From positions 38,005 through 102,004 of the forward strand of contig NVUX02000108.1 of the NCBI GenBank assembly GCA_002402045.2: a DNA stretch of 64,000 nucleotides, given 5' to 3'. This stretch comes from Paracoccaceae bacterium (lineage in GTDB: Bacteria; Pseudomonadota; Alphaproteobacteria; Rhodobacterales; Rhodobacteraceae). The notes under the pieces are model-generated. The model did not search any database. It had not been told where the DNA came from and saw only the letters and a program-made list of their open reading frames with translations. Shown here piece after piece: positions 11,385 to 19,960 of this stretch. Made by a program: the position numbers and the translations under genes. How positions within the stretch are numbered: the stretch's first letter is position 1; each line of letters starts with the position of its first letter.

Positions 11385-12161
11385 ATGTGTCGTTGGGCGG
11401 CTTATGCGGGGGAAAATATCTTTCTGGAAGAGATTGTCAGCCGCCCCGAGCATTCGCTGATTTCGCAAAGCCTGCGCTCGGATGAAGGCAAAACCGACAC
11501 CAATGGTGATGGGTTCGGCATGGCGTGGTACGGCGAGCGCAATGAGCCGGGGCAGTTTCGGGATACCTATCCGGCGTGGAGTGACCCCAACCTGCTGAGC
11601 CTTGCGCAACAGGTGAAATCAGGCTTGTTTTTGGCCCATGTGCGCGCCAGCACGGGCAGCGCCACGAGCCGTAATAATTGCCACCCGTTTGTGCATGAAA
11701 ACTGGTCTTTTATGCATAATGGCATGCTTGGCGGCTATAATGGCTTTCGTAAGGCTGTTGACCAAATGATACCTGACGCGCTTTACAGCAACCGTAAAGG
11801 CGCGACCGATAGTGAGGCAGCGTTTTTGATTGCGCTGGGGGATGGGCTGGCAACGGAGCCGAAAGCGGCGATGGAACGCACGGTTTGTAGGCTGGAGACG
11901 CTTGCGCGGGAACGGGGCGAAACACCCTATATGCGCTTCACGGCCGCCTTTTCAGATGGTAAACGGCTGTTTGCCATTCGGTATGCTTCCGATAAGTTTG
12001 CGCCTAGCCTTTATTTGCGGAAATCCTGCCAGTTTGAAGGGCATACGCTGGTTTCGGAGCCGCTCGATATGGGGGAGTTCCCATGGGAGGAAGTGCCGCC
12101 AAATACGTTTTTGTGTATCGAAAATGGCGCAATAACCTCCGAGGTTTTCGCGCCGTTTTAA
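11385..12161 (+). CDS. Class II glutamine amidotransferase (YafJ-like)
   Basis: An Ntn-hydrolase of 258 residues. Met1-Cys2-Arg3-Trp4 places the catalytic cysteine at the mature N-terminus, as in GATase II enzymes. HVRAST, NNCHPF and FMHNG are the conserved glutamine-binding motifs, and GDGFGMAWYG is typical of the YafJ/EgtC group. It is a stand-alone glutaminase domain without a visible synthetase partner; EgtC hydrolyses a gamma-glutamyl intermediate of ergothioneine, but no ergothioneine gene is nearby. It is the last gene of the probable alaS transcript and converges on the SMR gene, with an 11-base gap. Confidence 0.85.
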   Translation: MCRWAAYAGENIFLEEIVSRPEHSLISQSLRSDEGKTDTNGDGFGMAWYGERNEPGQFRDTYPAWSDPNLLSLAQQVKSGLFLAHVRASTGSATSRNNCHPFVHENWSFMHNGMLGGYNGFRKAVDQMIPDALYSNRKGATDSEAAFLIALGDGLATEPKAAMERTVCRLETLARERGETPYMRFTAAFSDGKRLFAIRYASDKFAPSLYLRKSCQFEGHTLVSEPLDMGEFPWEEVPPNTFLCIENGAITSEVFAPF

Positions 12162-12172
12162 CCTTGCCTGCG

Positions 12173-12508
12173 CTAATGCGTGGCACTTTTTGAAAACAGG
12201 TGGATGATAAGTACGCCAGCGATAATCAGCGTAAGGCCTAGAATCGCGGGGGCGTCTAGCGCTTGCTTGAACCAGAAATATCCTATGAGGGCGATGAAGA
12301 CGATGCCGAGGCCGGACCAGATGGCATAGACGATGGAAATCGGCATGTATTTCAGGGTGTAGGCCATAAAGACAAATGATGCGATATAGGCGAGCGCCAT
12401 AATTACGGACGGCCAGAAACGGGTGAATTGCTCGGAAGCTTGCAGGGCTGTTGTACCGATAACCTCGGCGACAATGGCAATGAACAGGTAGACGTATTGG
12501 ATGGGCAT
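12173..12508 (-). CDS. SMR family small multidrug efflux protein (EmrE-like)
   Basis: A 111-residue inner-membrane protein with four helices, the size of EmrE. The essential glutamate of helix 1 is present (FIAIVAEVIGTTAL), as are the helix 3 motif YAIWSGLGIV and the helix 4 ending. Members exchange protons for cationic drugs or guanidinium as antiparallel dimers. An in-frame ATG at 12520 exists, but GGAGG lies seven bases before the ATG at 12508, so the latter is chosen. It follows icd on the same strand beyond a terminator, so it needs its own promoter overlapping that hairpin. Confidence 0.9.
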   Translation of the reverse strand: MPIQYVYLFIAIVAEVIGTTALQASEQFTRFWPSVIMALAYIASFVFMAYTLKYMPISIVYAIWSGLGIVFIALIGYFWFKQALDAPAILGLTLIIAGVLIIHLFSKSATH

Positions 12509-12521
12509 GATGGCCTCCATG

Positions 12522-12550
12522 AAAAAGGGCGCCCTGATCGAGCGCCCTTT
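12522..12550 (-). terminator. Rho-independent terminator of icd
   Basis: AAAGGGCGC / GCGCCCTTT form a nine-base stem. Read on the minus strand it is followed by five T, 23 bases after the icd stop and just before the SMR gene. Confidence 0.85.
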
Positions 12551-12572
12551 ATCGTAGCCAGTTTTTGGCGGT

Positions 12573-13784
12573 TTACGCCAGTGCTTTTTGCAGGTTTTCG
12601 TCGATCTTCTCTAGGAAACCTTCTGTTGTGAGCCATTTCTGGTCTGGGCCAACCAAAAGCGCTAGGTCTTTGGTCATGTGGCCGCTTTCTACCGTATCAA
12701 CGACGATCGTTTCCAGCGTTGTGGCGAACGTCATCAGCGCGTCATTGTTGTCGAGCTTGGCGCGGTGCTTTAGGCCACCAGTCCATGCGTAGATTGAGGC
12801 GATCGAGTTGGTTGAGGTCGCCTCGCCTTTCTGGTGCTGACGATAATGGCGGGTTACGGTGCCGTGGGCGGCTTCGGATTCCACAACGCTGCCGTCTGGG
12901 GTCATCAAAACAGATGTCATCAGGCCAAGCGAGCCAAAGCCTTGCGCCACGGTGTCTGACTGCACATCACCATCATAGTTTTTACAGGCCCATACAAATT
13001 TGCCAGACCATTTCATGGCGGATGCCACCATGTCGTCAATCAGGCGGTGCTCATAGGTGATACCGACTGCGGCGAATTTGTCGGCGAACTCAGCGTCAAA
13101 AATCTCCTGAAAAATGTCCTTAAAGCGGCCGTCATAAATTTTCATGATGGTGTTTTTGGTTGACAGATACAGCGGCCATTTCATTTTGAGCGCGTAGTTC
13201 ATGGAAGCCCGCGCAAAATCGGTGATGCTGTCATCGCGGTTATACATGCTCATGAAAATGCCAGCAGATGGCGCGTCATAAACTTCTTCTTCGATCACGG
13301 TGCCGTCTTCGCCAACAAATTTCATGCTCAGTTTGCCGGGGCCGGGAAAGCGGAAATCTGTGGCGCGATATTGGTCACCAAAGGCGTGACGGCCAATAAC
13401 GATCGGGTGTGTCCAGCCCGGCACGAGGCGGGGCACGTTTTTGCAGATGATCGGCGCGCGGAAAATTGTGCCGCCGAGAATGTTGTGGATGGTGCCGTTG
13501 GGCGACTTCCACATTTTCTTCAGGCCAAATTCTTCAACCCGCTGCTCATCAGGCGTGATGGTCGCACATTTTACGCCCACGCCGTATTTTTGAATGGCAT
13601 GCGCCGCGTCAATCGTTACTTGGTCATCGGTTTCATCCCGATATTCCATGCCGAGGTCGTAATATTTCAGGTCAATATCAAGATAGGGCAGAATGAGCTT
13701 ATCTTTGATGAATTTCCAGATGATGCGGGTCATCTCGTCGCCGTCCAGCTCTACAACTGGGTTTTCAACTTTAATCTTGGCCAT
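12573..13784 (-). CDS. icd: NADP-dependent isocitrate dehydrogenase
   Basis: Oxidatively decarboxylates isocitrate to 2-oxoglutarate in the TCA cycle. The 403-residue protein belongs to the subfamily shared by mitochondria and alphaproteobacteria: it begins [19 protein letters not shown] and contains [16 protein letters not shown] and the C-terminal [16 protein letters not shown]. The substrate loop ([18 protein letters not shown]) and the metal-binding [13 protein letters not shown] segment are present. The frame stays open upstream, but the start is the ATG at 13784 with GGGGGC/AAAGG purines before it. It is divergent from the TrmJ-like gene across a region holding a 16-base palindrome. Confidence 0.97.
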   Translation of the reverse strand: MAKIKVENPVVELDGDEMTRIIWKFIKDKLILPYLDIDLKYYDLGMEYRDETDDQVTIDAAHAIQKYGVGVKCATITPDEQRVEEFGLKKMWKSPNGTIHNILGGTIFRAPIICKNVPRLVPGWTHPIVIGRHAFGDQYRATDFRFPGPGKLSMKFVGEDGTVIEEEVYDAPSAGIFMSMYNRDDSITDFARASMNYALKMKWPLYLSTKNTIMKIYDGRFKDIFQEIFDAEFADKFAAVGITYEHRLIDDMVASAMKWSGKFVWACKNYDGDVQSDTVAQGFGSLGLMTSVLMTPDGSVVESEAAHGTVTRHYRQHQKGEATSTNSIASIYAWTGGLKHRAKLDNNDALMTFATTLETIVVDTVESGHMTKDLALLVGPDQKWLTTEGFLEKIDENLQKALA

Positions 13785-13847
13785 TTCTGCCCCCTTTAAG
13801 AAAGATTCGGATGCTTTTACGCTATTTGGGCGCAAAAGGAAAGAGCG

Positions 13848-13863
13848 GTATACGTTCGTATAC
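13848..13863. promoter_or_regulatory. Palindrome GTATACG-TT-CGTATAC in the icd promoter region
   Basis: A perfect seven-base inverted repeat with a two-base centre lies 64 bases before icd and 66 bases before the TrmJ-like gene, in their divergent region. Its symmetry and position suit a repressor operator. A second, widely spaced repeat (CGGATGC 13808-13814, GCATCCG 13877-13883) brackets it. Confidence 0.45.
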
Positions 13864-13928
13864 TTAATCAATATTTGCATCCGGTTTGCGTGCATCGTAT
13901 CACGCTTGAAAGCAAAACAGGAAACACA

Positions 13929-14711
13929 ATGTCGGGAACGGACCATAATAAGGATGAGGGTTGGCAAGGGCCAACACCTGCCATTATTCTTGTAAAGCCG
14001 CAGATGGGAGAAAACATTGGCGCCGCGGCGCGGGCAATGTGGAATTTCGGGCTGGACCGGATGCGACTGGTAGAGCCCCGCGATGGCTGGCCAAACCCAA
14101 AGGCGATTGCGCTGGCGTCGGGTGCGGGCAGGGTGCTTGACCAAATTCAGGTTTCGGAAACCACGGCTGAAGCCACCAAGGATTTTAACTATATATTTGC
14201 CACTACGGCGCGCAAGCGTGACCTTACCAAAGTGGTTATGTCTCCTGAGCGGGCCATGCAAAAGGCGCACGAGCTTATAGCGAGCGGCCAGAAGGTTGGC
14301 ATTTTATTTGGGCCAGAGCGGGCGGGGCTGGCGAATGAGGATATTGTGCATGCCAATGCGTTTATCTCAGTGCCGGTTAATCCAGCTTTTGCATCACTTA
14401 ATTTGGCGCAATCGGTGTTGCTGCTGGCTTATGAATGGCGGCGGTTGGCGGGCAGTGTGCCGGAGGCATTTGACCTGAGCAAATCCCGCTATGCCGAGGC
14501 AGGCGAGGTGCAGGCTTTTGTGCGGCATCTTGAGCAGCGCCTCGATGATGTAGGGTTTTTCTTTCCGCCGGATAAACGCATTTCAATGCTTGAAAACTTG
14601 AACAATATGTTTAGCCGCCTACCTTTAACGGATGCAGACGTGCGCACCCTGCACGGGGCAATAAAAGCGATGGCCGAGCGCCGCCATGGGCCGCTTGGGG
14701 GGGAAGAGTGA
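13929..14711 (+). CDS. TrmJ-like tRNA/rRNA 2'-O-ribose methyltransferase (SPOUT)
   Basis: A SpoU/TrmH-type SAM-dependent RNA ribose methyltransferase of 260 residues. The knotted SPOUT domain spans about residues 15-170: [20 protein letters not shown] (motif 1, catalytic Arg), [16 protein letters not shown] (motif 2) and [14 protein letters not shown] (motif 3). A helical C-terminal extension of about 90 residues matches TrmJ, which modifies position 32 of tRNAs. The ATG at 13929 is preceded by AGGAAA and is preferred to the in-frame ATG at 13875. Its TGA overlaps the ctaA start. Confidence 0.85.
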   Translation: MSGTDHNKDEGWQGPTPAIILVKPQMGENIGAAARAMWNFGLDRMRLVEPRDGWPNPKAIALASGAGRVLDQIQVSETTAEATKDFNYIFATTARKRDLTKVVMSPERAMQKAHELIASGQKVGILFGPERAGLANEDIVHANAFISVPVNPAFASLNLAQSVLLLAYEWRRLAGSVPEAFDLSKSRYAEAGEVQAFVRHLEQRLDDVGFFFPPDKRISMLENLNNMFSRLPLTDADVRTLHGAIKAMAERRHGPLGGEE

Positions 14712-15835
14712 TGACCGAGAAACGGAATGTTTTTGAAGATGTGGGCGAGAAACAGGCCACACCGATTGTGAAGAAGGCTAAGGCTGTGCCACGACGCGCG
14801 ATCATAATTTGGTTGGGGATCATCTTTGTGATGCTGCTGGTGATGATCGCAATTGGCGGGCTGACTCGGCTAACCGATAGTGGGCTTTCTATCACCGAGT
14901 GGAAGCCGATCACGGGGGCGATTCCGCCGCTGAATGCGGCCGATTGGGCTGTGGAATTTGGAAAATATCAGGCCTCGCCTGAATTTATTTTGCAAAACCA
15001 TGCGATGAACCTTGAGGAATTTAAGGGGATTTTCTGGTGGGAGTGGGGCCATAGGCTACTGGGGCGGATGATCGGCGTTGTTTGGGCCATCGGCTTTTTC
15101 TGGTTTCTGGCGCGCAAGCAAATCCCTACAGGCTATACCGAAAAGTTCCTTGGCCTTGGTGTGCTCGGTGGGCTGCAAGGCGCGCTTGGTTGGTGGATGG
15201 TATCTTCCGGCCTGACGGGCCGGATGGTGGATGTGGCCAGCTATCGGTTGGCGATGCACCTTGGTTTGGCGTTTTTCATCCTTGGCTTGATTACATGGTA
15301 TGTCATGAGCCTTCGGAAATCTGGTGCTGAATTGCTACAGGCAAGACGGCGCAGGGAAGGGGGCTTAATGGCTTTTTCGACCGTGCTGCTGGTTGTGCTT
15401 TTTGCCCAAGTTTTGCTCGGTGGGTTGGTGGCGGGCATTGATGCGGGCCGCAGTTTTCCGACATGGCCTGATATGGCGGGTGAGTTTTTGCCCTCTGAAA
15501 GTTTTGGCTACACGCCGCTCTGGAGCAACTTTTTCGAGAACCCTGCGCTGGTGCAATTCAACCATCGCCTGATGGGCTATATCGCGTTTGTGCTTGGGCT
15601 GGCGCTTTGGTGGAAATCCCGCCGTAGCCCGGTGGCGGTTACGCGTGGGGCGTTTCGCGTGATGGCGGTGATGATGTTGGCGCAGGTTTCGCTGGGTATT
15701 GTTACGGTGCTTTATCTCGCAAGGCTCGATGTGGCGCTAACGCACCAATTGGGTGCGGTGGTGCTTTTTGTGCTGATCATTCGCGCGCGTTTCCATGCGG
15801 CATTCCCCGAGGCGCAAAAAATAGCGCGGGCTTAA
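14711..15835 (+). CDS. ctaA: Heme A synthase
   Basis: Membrane enzyme converting heme O to heme A for cytochrome aa3 oxidase. It has 374 residues and eight helices, the type 2 (Cox15) form of alphaproteobacteria and mitochondria. Family signatures: GGLTRLTDSGLSITEWKPI after helix 1, EEFKGIFWWEWGHRLLGR with a heme-ligand histidine, RLAMHLGLAF, and FNHRLMGYIAF plus LTHQLGA in the second half. The ATG at 14711 overlaps the preceding TGA (TGATG) and follows a GGGGGGAAGAG ribosome binding site. Its end overlaps the convergent crotonase gene by four bases. Confidence 0.96.
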   Translation: MTEKRNVFEDVGEKQATPIVKKAKAVPRRAIIIWLGIIFVMLLVMIAIGGLTRLTDSGLSITEWKPITGAIPPLNAADWAVEFGKYQASPEFILQNHAMNLEEFKGIFWWEWGHRLLGRMIGVVWAIGFFWFLARKQIPTGYTEKFLGLGVLGGLQGALGWWMVSSGLTGRMVDVASYRLAMHLGLAFFILGLITWYVMSLRKSGAELLQARRRREGGLMAFSTVLLVVLFAQVLLGGLVAGIDAGRSFPTWPDMAGEFLPSESFGYTPLWSNFFENPALVQFNHRLMGYIAFVLGLALWWKSRRSPVAVTRGAFRVMAVMMLAQVSLGIVTVLYLARLDVALTHQLGAVVLFVLIIRARFHAAFPEAQKIARA

Positions 15836-16623
15836 TTTTGGTCCCACTCGGGCTTCCGTTTGTCAAGAAAGGCGGCAACCCCACGCTCGGTATCGCGATA
15901 CAGCATGTTTTCGGCCATGTTGGCGCCGGTAAAAGCATAGGCCTCTTCAAGCCCCATTTCGATTTGCTGATAGAAGCTTTCTTTGCCGATTTTTATGGCC
16001 ACGCCCAGCTTGGACGCCAGCTTTTCCGCCAGAGCATTTGTTTCGGCCTCAAGGCTATCATGTGGCACGGCGCGGTTAATCAGGCCAATTTCGGCAGCGC
16101 GGTTGGCCTCGATAAAATCGCCGGTTGCCAGCATTTCAAAAGCTTGCTTTCGGTGAATGTTCCGCGTGAGTGCCACCATCGGGGTAGAGCAAAACAGCCC
16201 AATATTAATACCGTTCACCCCAAAGCGCGTGCCCTCGGCGGCGATGGCCAGATCACAGCTCGCCACAAGCTGGCAGCCTGCGGCGGTTGCGATACCATGC
16301 ACCTCAGCGATAACCGGCTGCGGTTGCTTGGTGATCGTGGTCATCAGGTGGCCGCATTGCTGAAACAGCGCGTTAAAATAGGCTTTACCGCCATCCTCGA
16401 CCTGCCGCGCCGCTGTCATCTGCTTCAGGTCGTGCCCCGCGCAAAACACCTTTCCGGCGCCTTTTAGCACGATAGCCCTGATCGAGCGGTCTTCGGCGAT
16501 AGCATCCAGTCCCGCTTGCAGCGCTGTCAGCATTTCCTCAGAAAGCGCGTTTAGCGCCTTGGGGCGATTGAGCGTAAGTGTGGCGATTGCATTACTATCG
16601 CTACGTAAAAGAATTTTTTCCAT
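15832..16623 (-). CDS. Crotonase-family protein, ECHDC3-like enoyl-CoA hydratase
   Basis: A 263-residue enoyl-CoA hydratase/isomerase fold. The oxyanion-hole loops are present (FCAGHDLKQM and HGIATAAGCQLVASCDLA), and the sequence around GLFCSTPMVALTRN with the ending FLDKRKPEWDQ closely resembles the ECHDC3 subgroup. At the two positions that carry catalytic Glu in classical hydratases there are Gln (in AGCQLVA) and Gly (in FGVNGINIG), so ordinary hydratase chemistry is questionable. The ATG at 16623 (MEKILLRSD) fits the family better than the longer frame. Divergent from the thioesterase gene, which suggests a shared acyl-CoA theme. Confidence 0.85.
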   Translation of the reverse strand: MEKILLRSDSNAIATLTLNRPKALNALSEEMLTALQAGLDAIAEDRSIRAIVLKGAGKVFCAGHDLKQMTAARQVEDGGKAYFNALFQQCGHLMTTITKQPQPVIAEVHGIATAAGCQLVASCDLAIAAEGTRFGVNGINIGLFCSTPMVALTRNIHRKQAFEMLATGDFIEANRAAEIGLINRAVPHDSLEAETNALAEKLASKLGVAIKIGKESFYQQIEMGLEEAYAFTGANMAENMLYRDTERGVAAFLDKRKPEWDQN

Positions 16624-16686
16624 AGGCTTGATCCTCAACAGTTTCCCCCGCAATGTGGCGCATAAACTTTCAAAGGGAAAGCCAGA

Positions 16687-17106
16687 ATGCAGCCAGTGAT
16701 GACCGTTTCCGATATGAATGCCTTTTTTGCGGCGGAGTTTCCCGAGGTAAACACCCGTTATATAGTGCGCGAACTGCCCGCAATGGGCTCGATTGTAGAC
16801 AAGCTGCCAAATGAGCGCGACCTTCGCCCGGGCGGCACGCTTTCAGGATCCGCCATTTTTGAGCTGGCAGATTTGGCGTTTTACGTGGCAACGCTGGCGA
16901 TGATAGGCCCTAAGGCGCTAACGGTTACGACCTCTGCTGCCATTGATTATATGCGCAAACCTGAAGCTGGCGGCATGTGGGCCGAAGCGCGGATATTAAA
17001 GCTTGGGCGGACGCTGAGCGTGGGGGATGTTATGCTTTACTCAAATGCACATGATAAGCCAGTTGCGCACGCCAACATCACATTTTCCATCCCACCACGG
17101 GGGTAA
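16687..17106 (+). CDS. PaaI-type hotdog-fold thioesterase
   Basis: A 139-residue protein of the hotdog thioesterase superfamily, PaaI/YbgC-like. The central helix segment RPGGTLSGSAIFELADLAFY occupies the place of the family HGGxxxxLxD region, and TVTTSAAIDYMRKPEAG is the following strand pair. Such enzymes hydrolyse acyl-CoA thioesters in the cytoplasm as dimers or tetramers. The specificity is not readable. It is divergent from the ECHDC3-like gene. A GGGTAT-AATA-ATACCC hairpin at 17113-17128, right after the stop, could be a weak transcription stop. Confidence 0.8.
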   Translation: MQPVMTVSDMNAFFAAEFPEVNTRYIVRELPAMGSIVDKLPNERDLRPGGTLSGSAIFELADLAFYVATLAMIGPKALTVTTSAAIDYMRKPEAGGMWAEARILKLGRTLSVGDVMLYSNAHDKPVAHANITFSIPPRG

Positions 17107-17175
17107 TTAATGGGGTATAATAATACCCAATTCGTAAGCCGTTGAAAACGCTAGGTTAATACAGGGTTATTTGTA

Positions 17176-17203
17176 TTGACTGCGCTGCGCAAACCGCTAA
17201 AAC
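17176..17203 (+). promoter_or_regulatory. Candidate sigma70 promoter of rplM-rpsI
   Basis: TTGACT (17176-17181) and TAAAAC (17198-17203) are separated by 16 bases and lie 64 bases before the rplM start, in the 160-base gap after the thioesterase gene. The -35 element is good and the -10 element mediocre. Confidence 0.45.
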
Positions 17204-17266
17204 CCCCTTATCAGATTTGTACGGGGTGAGCCTGTGCGCTTTCCCTCCGAAAACGGAAACGAGACC

Positions 17267-17731
17267 ATGAAAACATATTCAGCCAAACCGGCCGATATCG
17301 AGAAAAAATGGATCCTGATCGATGCTGAAGGCATTGTTCTGGGTCGTTTGGCCTCCATTATCGCCATGCGCTTGCGCGGCAAGCACAAGCCAACTTTCAC
17401 ACCGCACATGGATATGGGCGACAACGTGATTGTGATTAATGCAGAAAAAGTGCAAATGACTGGCAATAAACGTGCCGACAAGCGCTATTACTGGCACACT
17501 GGCCACCCCGGTGGCATTAAGCACCGCACGGCCGAGCAAATCCTTGAAGGCCGCTTTCCTGAGCGCGTTCTGGTTAAAGCTGTTCAGCGTATGCTGCCCG
17601 GCGGCCCGCTTTCAAAGCAGCAAATGACCAATTTGCGGGTATATGCAGGTGGTGAGCACGGCCAAGAAGCCCAGCAGCCAGAAGTATTGGATGTTGCATC
17701 CATGAACCCTAAAAACACTCGGAGCGCTTAA
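17267..17731 (+). CDS. rplM: 50S ribosomal protein L13
   Basis: Large-subunit ribosomal protein of 154 residues that binds 23S rRNA early in assembly. The N-terminus [20 protein letters not shown] and the motifs [21 protein letters not shown], and [16 protein letters not shown] are canonical. The frame is open 11 codons upstream, but the ATG at 17267 is the family start. It is followed after two bases by rpsI, the invariant partner in bacteria. Confidence 0.99.
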   Translation: MKTYSAKPADIEKKWILIDAEGIVLGRLASIIAMRLRGKHKPTFTPHMDMGDNVIVINAEKVQMTGNKRADKRYYWHTGHPGGIKHRTAEQILEGRFPERVLVKAVQRMLPGGPLSKQQMTNLRVYAGGEHGQEAQQPEVLDVASMNPKNTRSA

Positions 17732-17733
17732 TT

Positions 17734-18228
17734 ATGAATGATGAAATTAAATCGCTCGACGACCTGAAAGAGGCCGTAGCCGAAAGCGCCGTTGAACTGG
17801 CCGTAGACGCTGGCCCAGCCCGTGAGCCTGTGCGTGACGAGCTTGGTCGCTCTTATGCCACTGGTAAGCGTAAAGATGCGGTTGCCCGTGTTTGGATCAA
17901 GCCTGGTTCTGGCAAGGCGACCGTTAACGGCAAGCCTATGAGTGAATATTTTGCCCGCCCCGTACTGCAAATGCTGCTTGCGCAAGCTTTTTCAGTTGCC
18001 GGTGTTGAAGGTGAATTTGACGTGATGGCCACCGTTAAAGGCGGCGGGCTTTCGGGCCAAGCCGGCGCGGTAAAGCACGGCATTTCAAAAGCGTTGCAGC
18101 TTTATGAACCAAGCCTGCGCCCTGCACTTAAAGCTGCTGGCTTCTTGACCCGCGACGCGCGTGTTGTTGAGCGGAAGAAATACGGTCGGCGTAAAGCCCG
18201 TCGGAGCTTCCAGTTCTCGAAGCGTTAA
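17734..18228 (+). CDS. rpsI: 30S ribosomal protein S9
   Basis: Small-subunit protein of 164 residues whose basic C-terminal tail ([14 protein letters not shown]) contacts P-site tRNA. The family core begins at [20 protein letters not shown]. The acidic N-terminal extension of about 38 residues is usual in Rhodobacterales. The gene is two bases after rplM, with a clear terminator at 18251-18276 closing the operon. Confidence 0.99.
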   Translation: MNDEIKSLDDLKEAVAESAVELAVDAGPAREPVRDELGRSYATGKRKDAVARVWIKPGSGKATVNGKPMSEYFARPVLQMLLAQAFSVAGVEGEFDVMATVKGGGLSGQAGAVKHGISKALQLYEPSLRPALKAAGFLTRDARVVERKKYGRRKARRSFQFSKR

Positions 18229-18250
18229 TCTGCTTTACATATTTGAGAGG

Positions 18251-18276
18251 GGCGCGGCGAAAGCTGCGCCTTTTTT
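18251..18276 (+). terminator. Rho-independent terminator of rplM-rpsI
   Basis: GGCGCGGC-GAAA-GCTGCGCC, with one G-T pair and a GNRA tetraloop, is followed by six T, 23 bases after the rpsI stop. Confidence 0.92.
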
Positions 18277-18362
18277 GTATAAATTCTATAGTGTTGCATA
18301 ATCGTCACGCGGTCGGGTAAACGACATCCGGCGTGTTATAATGTTGCGTTTAAACGACGTTC

Positions 18363-18390
18363 ATACTAAATTAAGAAAAGTTTTTAGTAT
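18363..18390. promoter_or_regulatory. Inverted repeat in the lipoprotein gene leader
   Basis: ATACTAAA (18363-18370) and TTTAGTAT (18383-18390) are perfect eight-base inverted repeats with a 12-base spacer, ending six bases before the GGAG ribosome binding site of the lipoprotein gene. It is an operator or 5' UTR hairpin. A TATAAT hexamer lies upstream at 18337-18342 without an obvious -35 partner. Confidence 0.4.
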
Positions 18391-18404
18391 CAATCTGGAG
18401 AAAT

Positions 18405-19028
18405 ATGATGATCAAGTCTTGGATTTTACCTGTTGCCGTTGCGCTTGGCCTGTCGGCCTGTGTGAGTACCAATACAACATTCCCTGAGCCACTTCGTGAT
18501 GACACGACGTATAATTGGCGGGTCGTTGATGTGCAGGCAAGTGTGCCTCGTACGCTTTCCACCACCGACCGTAACGGGCAAATGCCCAATGTTGACTTGA
18601 TCTGGACCGAAGAAGGCGCGGGCGATGTTTATGCTCAAATCGAATCCATCATGGAAGACACATTGGTTCAAGCTGCCACACATTTCCAAAGCTCCATAAA
18701 GGGGAACCGGGCGGTTATTCTTCGGACAGAGCAGACGCAGTTCCACTCTTTGACACAAAAAGCGCGCTCTAATATTGGCGGCATCCATAACGTAGACTTT
18801 ATTCTTACGGTTGTTGACGCAAACACCGGCGAGATTTTGGCCGGACCAGCCGCTATTGAAGCTGATGTTAAAGCTTTTGGTGGCTCGCAAGCCAATGATT
18901 CAATTGCACGCGGTGAAACAATGCGCGGGCGGATCATTGATAGAGTTTCCGTGGTTATTGCATCATATCTCGGCATAGCCGGTAACCAAGCTATAACCAA
19001 CGGACGTGTGGTGCAAATTGGTCGGTAA
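18405..19028 (+). CDS. Predicted lipoprotein, function unknown
   Basis: A 207-residue exported protein. The N-terminus MMIKSWILPVAVALGLSAC ends in a lipobox (LSAC) with the lipidated Cys at position 19 or 18, so it should be anchored to the outer or inner membrane; Val follows the Cys. The rest is soluble, with a repeated theme of binding-type strands (FILTVVDANTGEILAGPAAI) reminiscent of small Rhodobacterales lipoproteins of unknown function. Either of two adjacent ATGs can be the start; GGAG is better spaced for the second (18408). Single-gene unit between two terminators. Confidence 0.8.
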   Translation: MMIKSWILPVAVALGLSACVSTNTTFPEPLRDDTTYNWRVVDVQASVPRTLSTTDRNGQMPNVDLIWTEEGAGDVYAQIESIMEDTLVQAATHFQSSIKGNRAVILRTEQTQFHSLTQKARSNIGGIHNVDFILTVVDANTGEILAGPAAIEADVKAFGGSQANDSIARGETMRGRIIDRVSVVIASYLGIAGNQAITNGRVVQIGR

Positions 19029-19050
19029 CCCACTTTCTATACAGTTTTGT

Positions 19051-19079
19051 AAAGGGGCCGGCAAATTGCTGGCCCTTTT
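19051..19079 (+). terminator. Rho-independent terminator after the lipoprotein gene
   Basis: AAAGGGGCCGGCAA pairs with TTGCTGGCCCTTTT (one G-T pair and minor slippage), closing 22 bases after the stop. Confidence 0.85.
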
Positions 19080-19144
19080 CATTTTGGGCTTGTGTATAGG
19101 AAGCGTGTTGCGCACATAGGTGCAAAATGACAAAGGAGGCGCAA

Positions 19145-19957
19145 ATGCCAATAGGTGTATTTGATAGCGGTTTGGGCGGGCTTACAATTTTGCGAGCGCT
19201 TAAAGAGCGCCTGCCTGAGCAAGCATTTGTATATCTCGGGGATAACGCCAACACGCCTTACGGTACGCGCGATGCGTACGATGTTTTTGACCTGACCACA
19301 AAATCGGTCCAAACTTTGTTTGATAACGGGTGTGAGCTGGTGATATTGGCGTGTAACACCGCATCGGCCAGTGCTTTGCACCGGATGCAGGTAAGCTGGC
19401 TAGCCAAGGGTGAGCAACGCGTGCTTGGGGTGTTTGTGCCGATGATAGAAAACCTGACCAAGCGGGACTGGGGCGATAATGCACCGCCAACCCATACAGG
19501 GCTGGAAAATGTTGCGGTATTTGCAACGCGCTCAACCATTGAAAGCGGAGCTTTTCCGCGTGAAATGAAGTTTAGGGCGCGGGATGTAGAGATTGTCGGG
19601 CAAATTTGTGATGGCTTGGTTGATGCGATTGAGGCTGGAGACATGGCGCAATCAGAAGCTTTGGTCAAAGCACATGTAGCCACCTTGCTGGAGGTTTTGC
19701 CGGAGCCGCAATCAGCGGTGCTGGGCTGCACACATTACCCAATCGTTGAGCGGTTTTTTCGAGCGGCCTTGCCGGCGCACACAAAGTTGCTTTCACAGCC
19801 GCAAATAGTGGCGGATGCCACGGCTGATTATTTGGCGCGCCATGAGCGATATCGAGAGCACGGACTTACGCAATATTTAACCACCGGAAAGGTGGATAAA
19901 GTTGGCCAATTGGCCGAGCTATTTTTGGGCCATCCAGCGGATTGGCAGAAGGTTTAA
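19145..19957 (+). CDS. murI: Glutamate racemase
   Basis: Cofactor-independent racemase supplying D-glutamate for peptidoglycan, 270 residues. Both catalytic cysteines are present in their motifs: VILACNTASA and AVLGCTHYPI. The glycine-rich start GVFDSGLGGLTILRAL is diagnostic. An ATG six codons upstream is in frame, but AAAGGAGG lies just before the ATG at 19145, which also gives the family N-terminus. argC follows after three bases, so the two are probably cotranscribed. Confidence 0.96.
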   Translation: MPIGVFDSGLGGLTILRALKERLPEQAFVYLGDNANTPYGTRDAYDVFDLTTKSVQTLFDNGCELVILACNTASASALHRMQVSWLAKGEQRVLGVFVPMIENLTKRDWGDNAPPTHTGLENVAVFATRSTIESGAFPREMKFRARDVEIVGQICDGLVDAIEAGDMAQSEALVKAHVATLLEVLPEPQSAVLGCTHYPIVERFFRAALPAHTKLLSQPQIVADATADYLARHERYREHGLTQYLTTGKVDKVGQLAELFLGHPADWQKV

Positions 19958-19960
19958 CTG

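Noticed and set aside
10201..11609. Long minus-strand frames over alaS and the DUF1330 genes
   Set aside because: Antisense to conserved genes and without domain motifs.
15838..16467. 209-codon plus-strand frame opposite the crotonase gene
   Set aside because: The minus-strand protein has convincing crotonase motifs; this frame has none.
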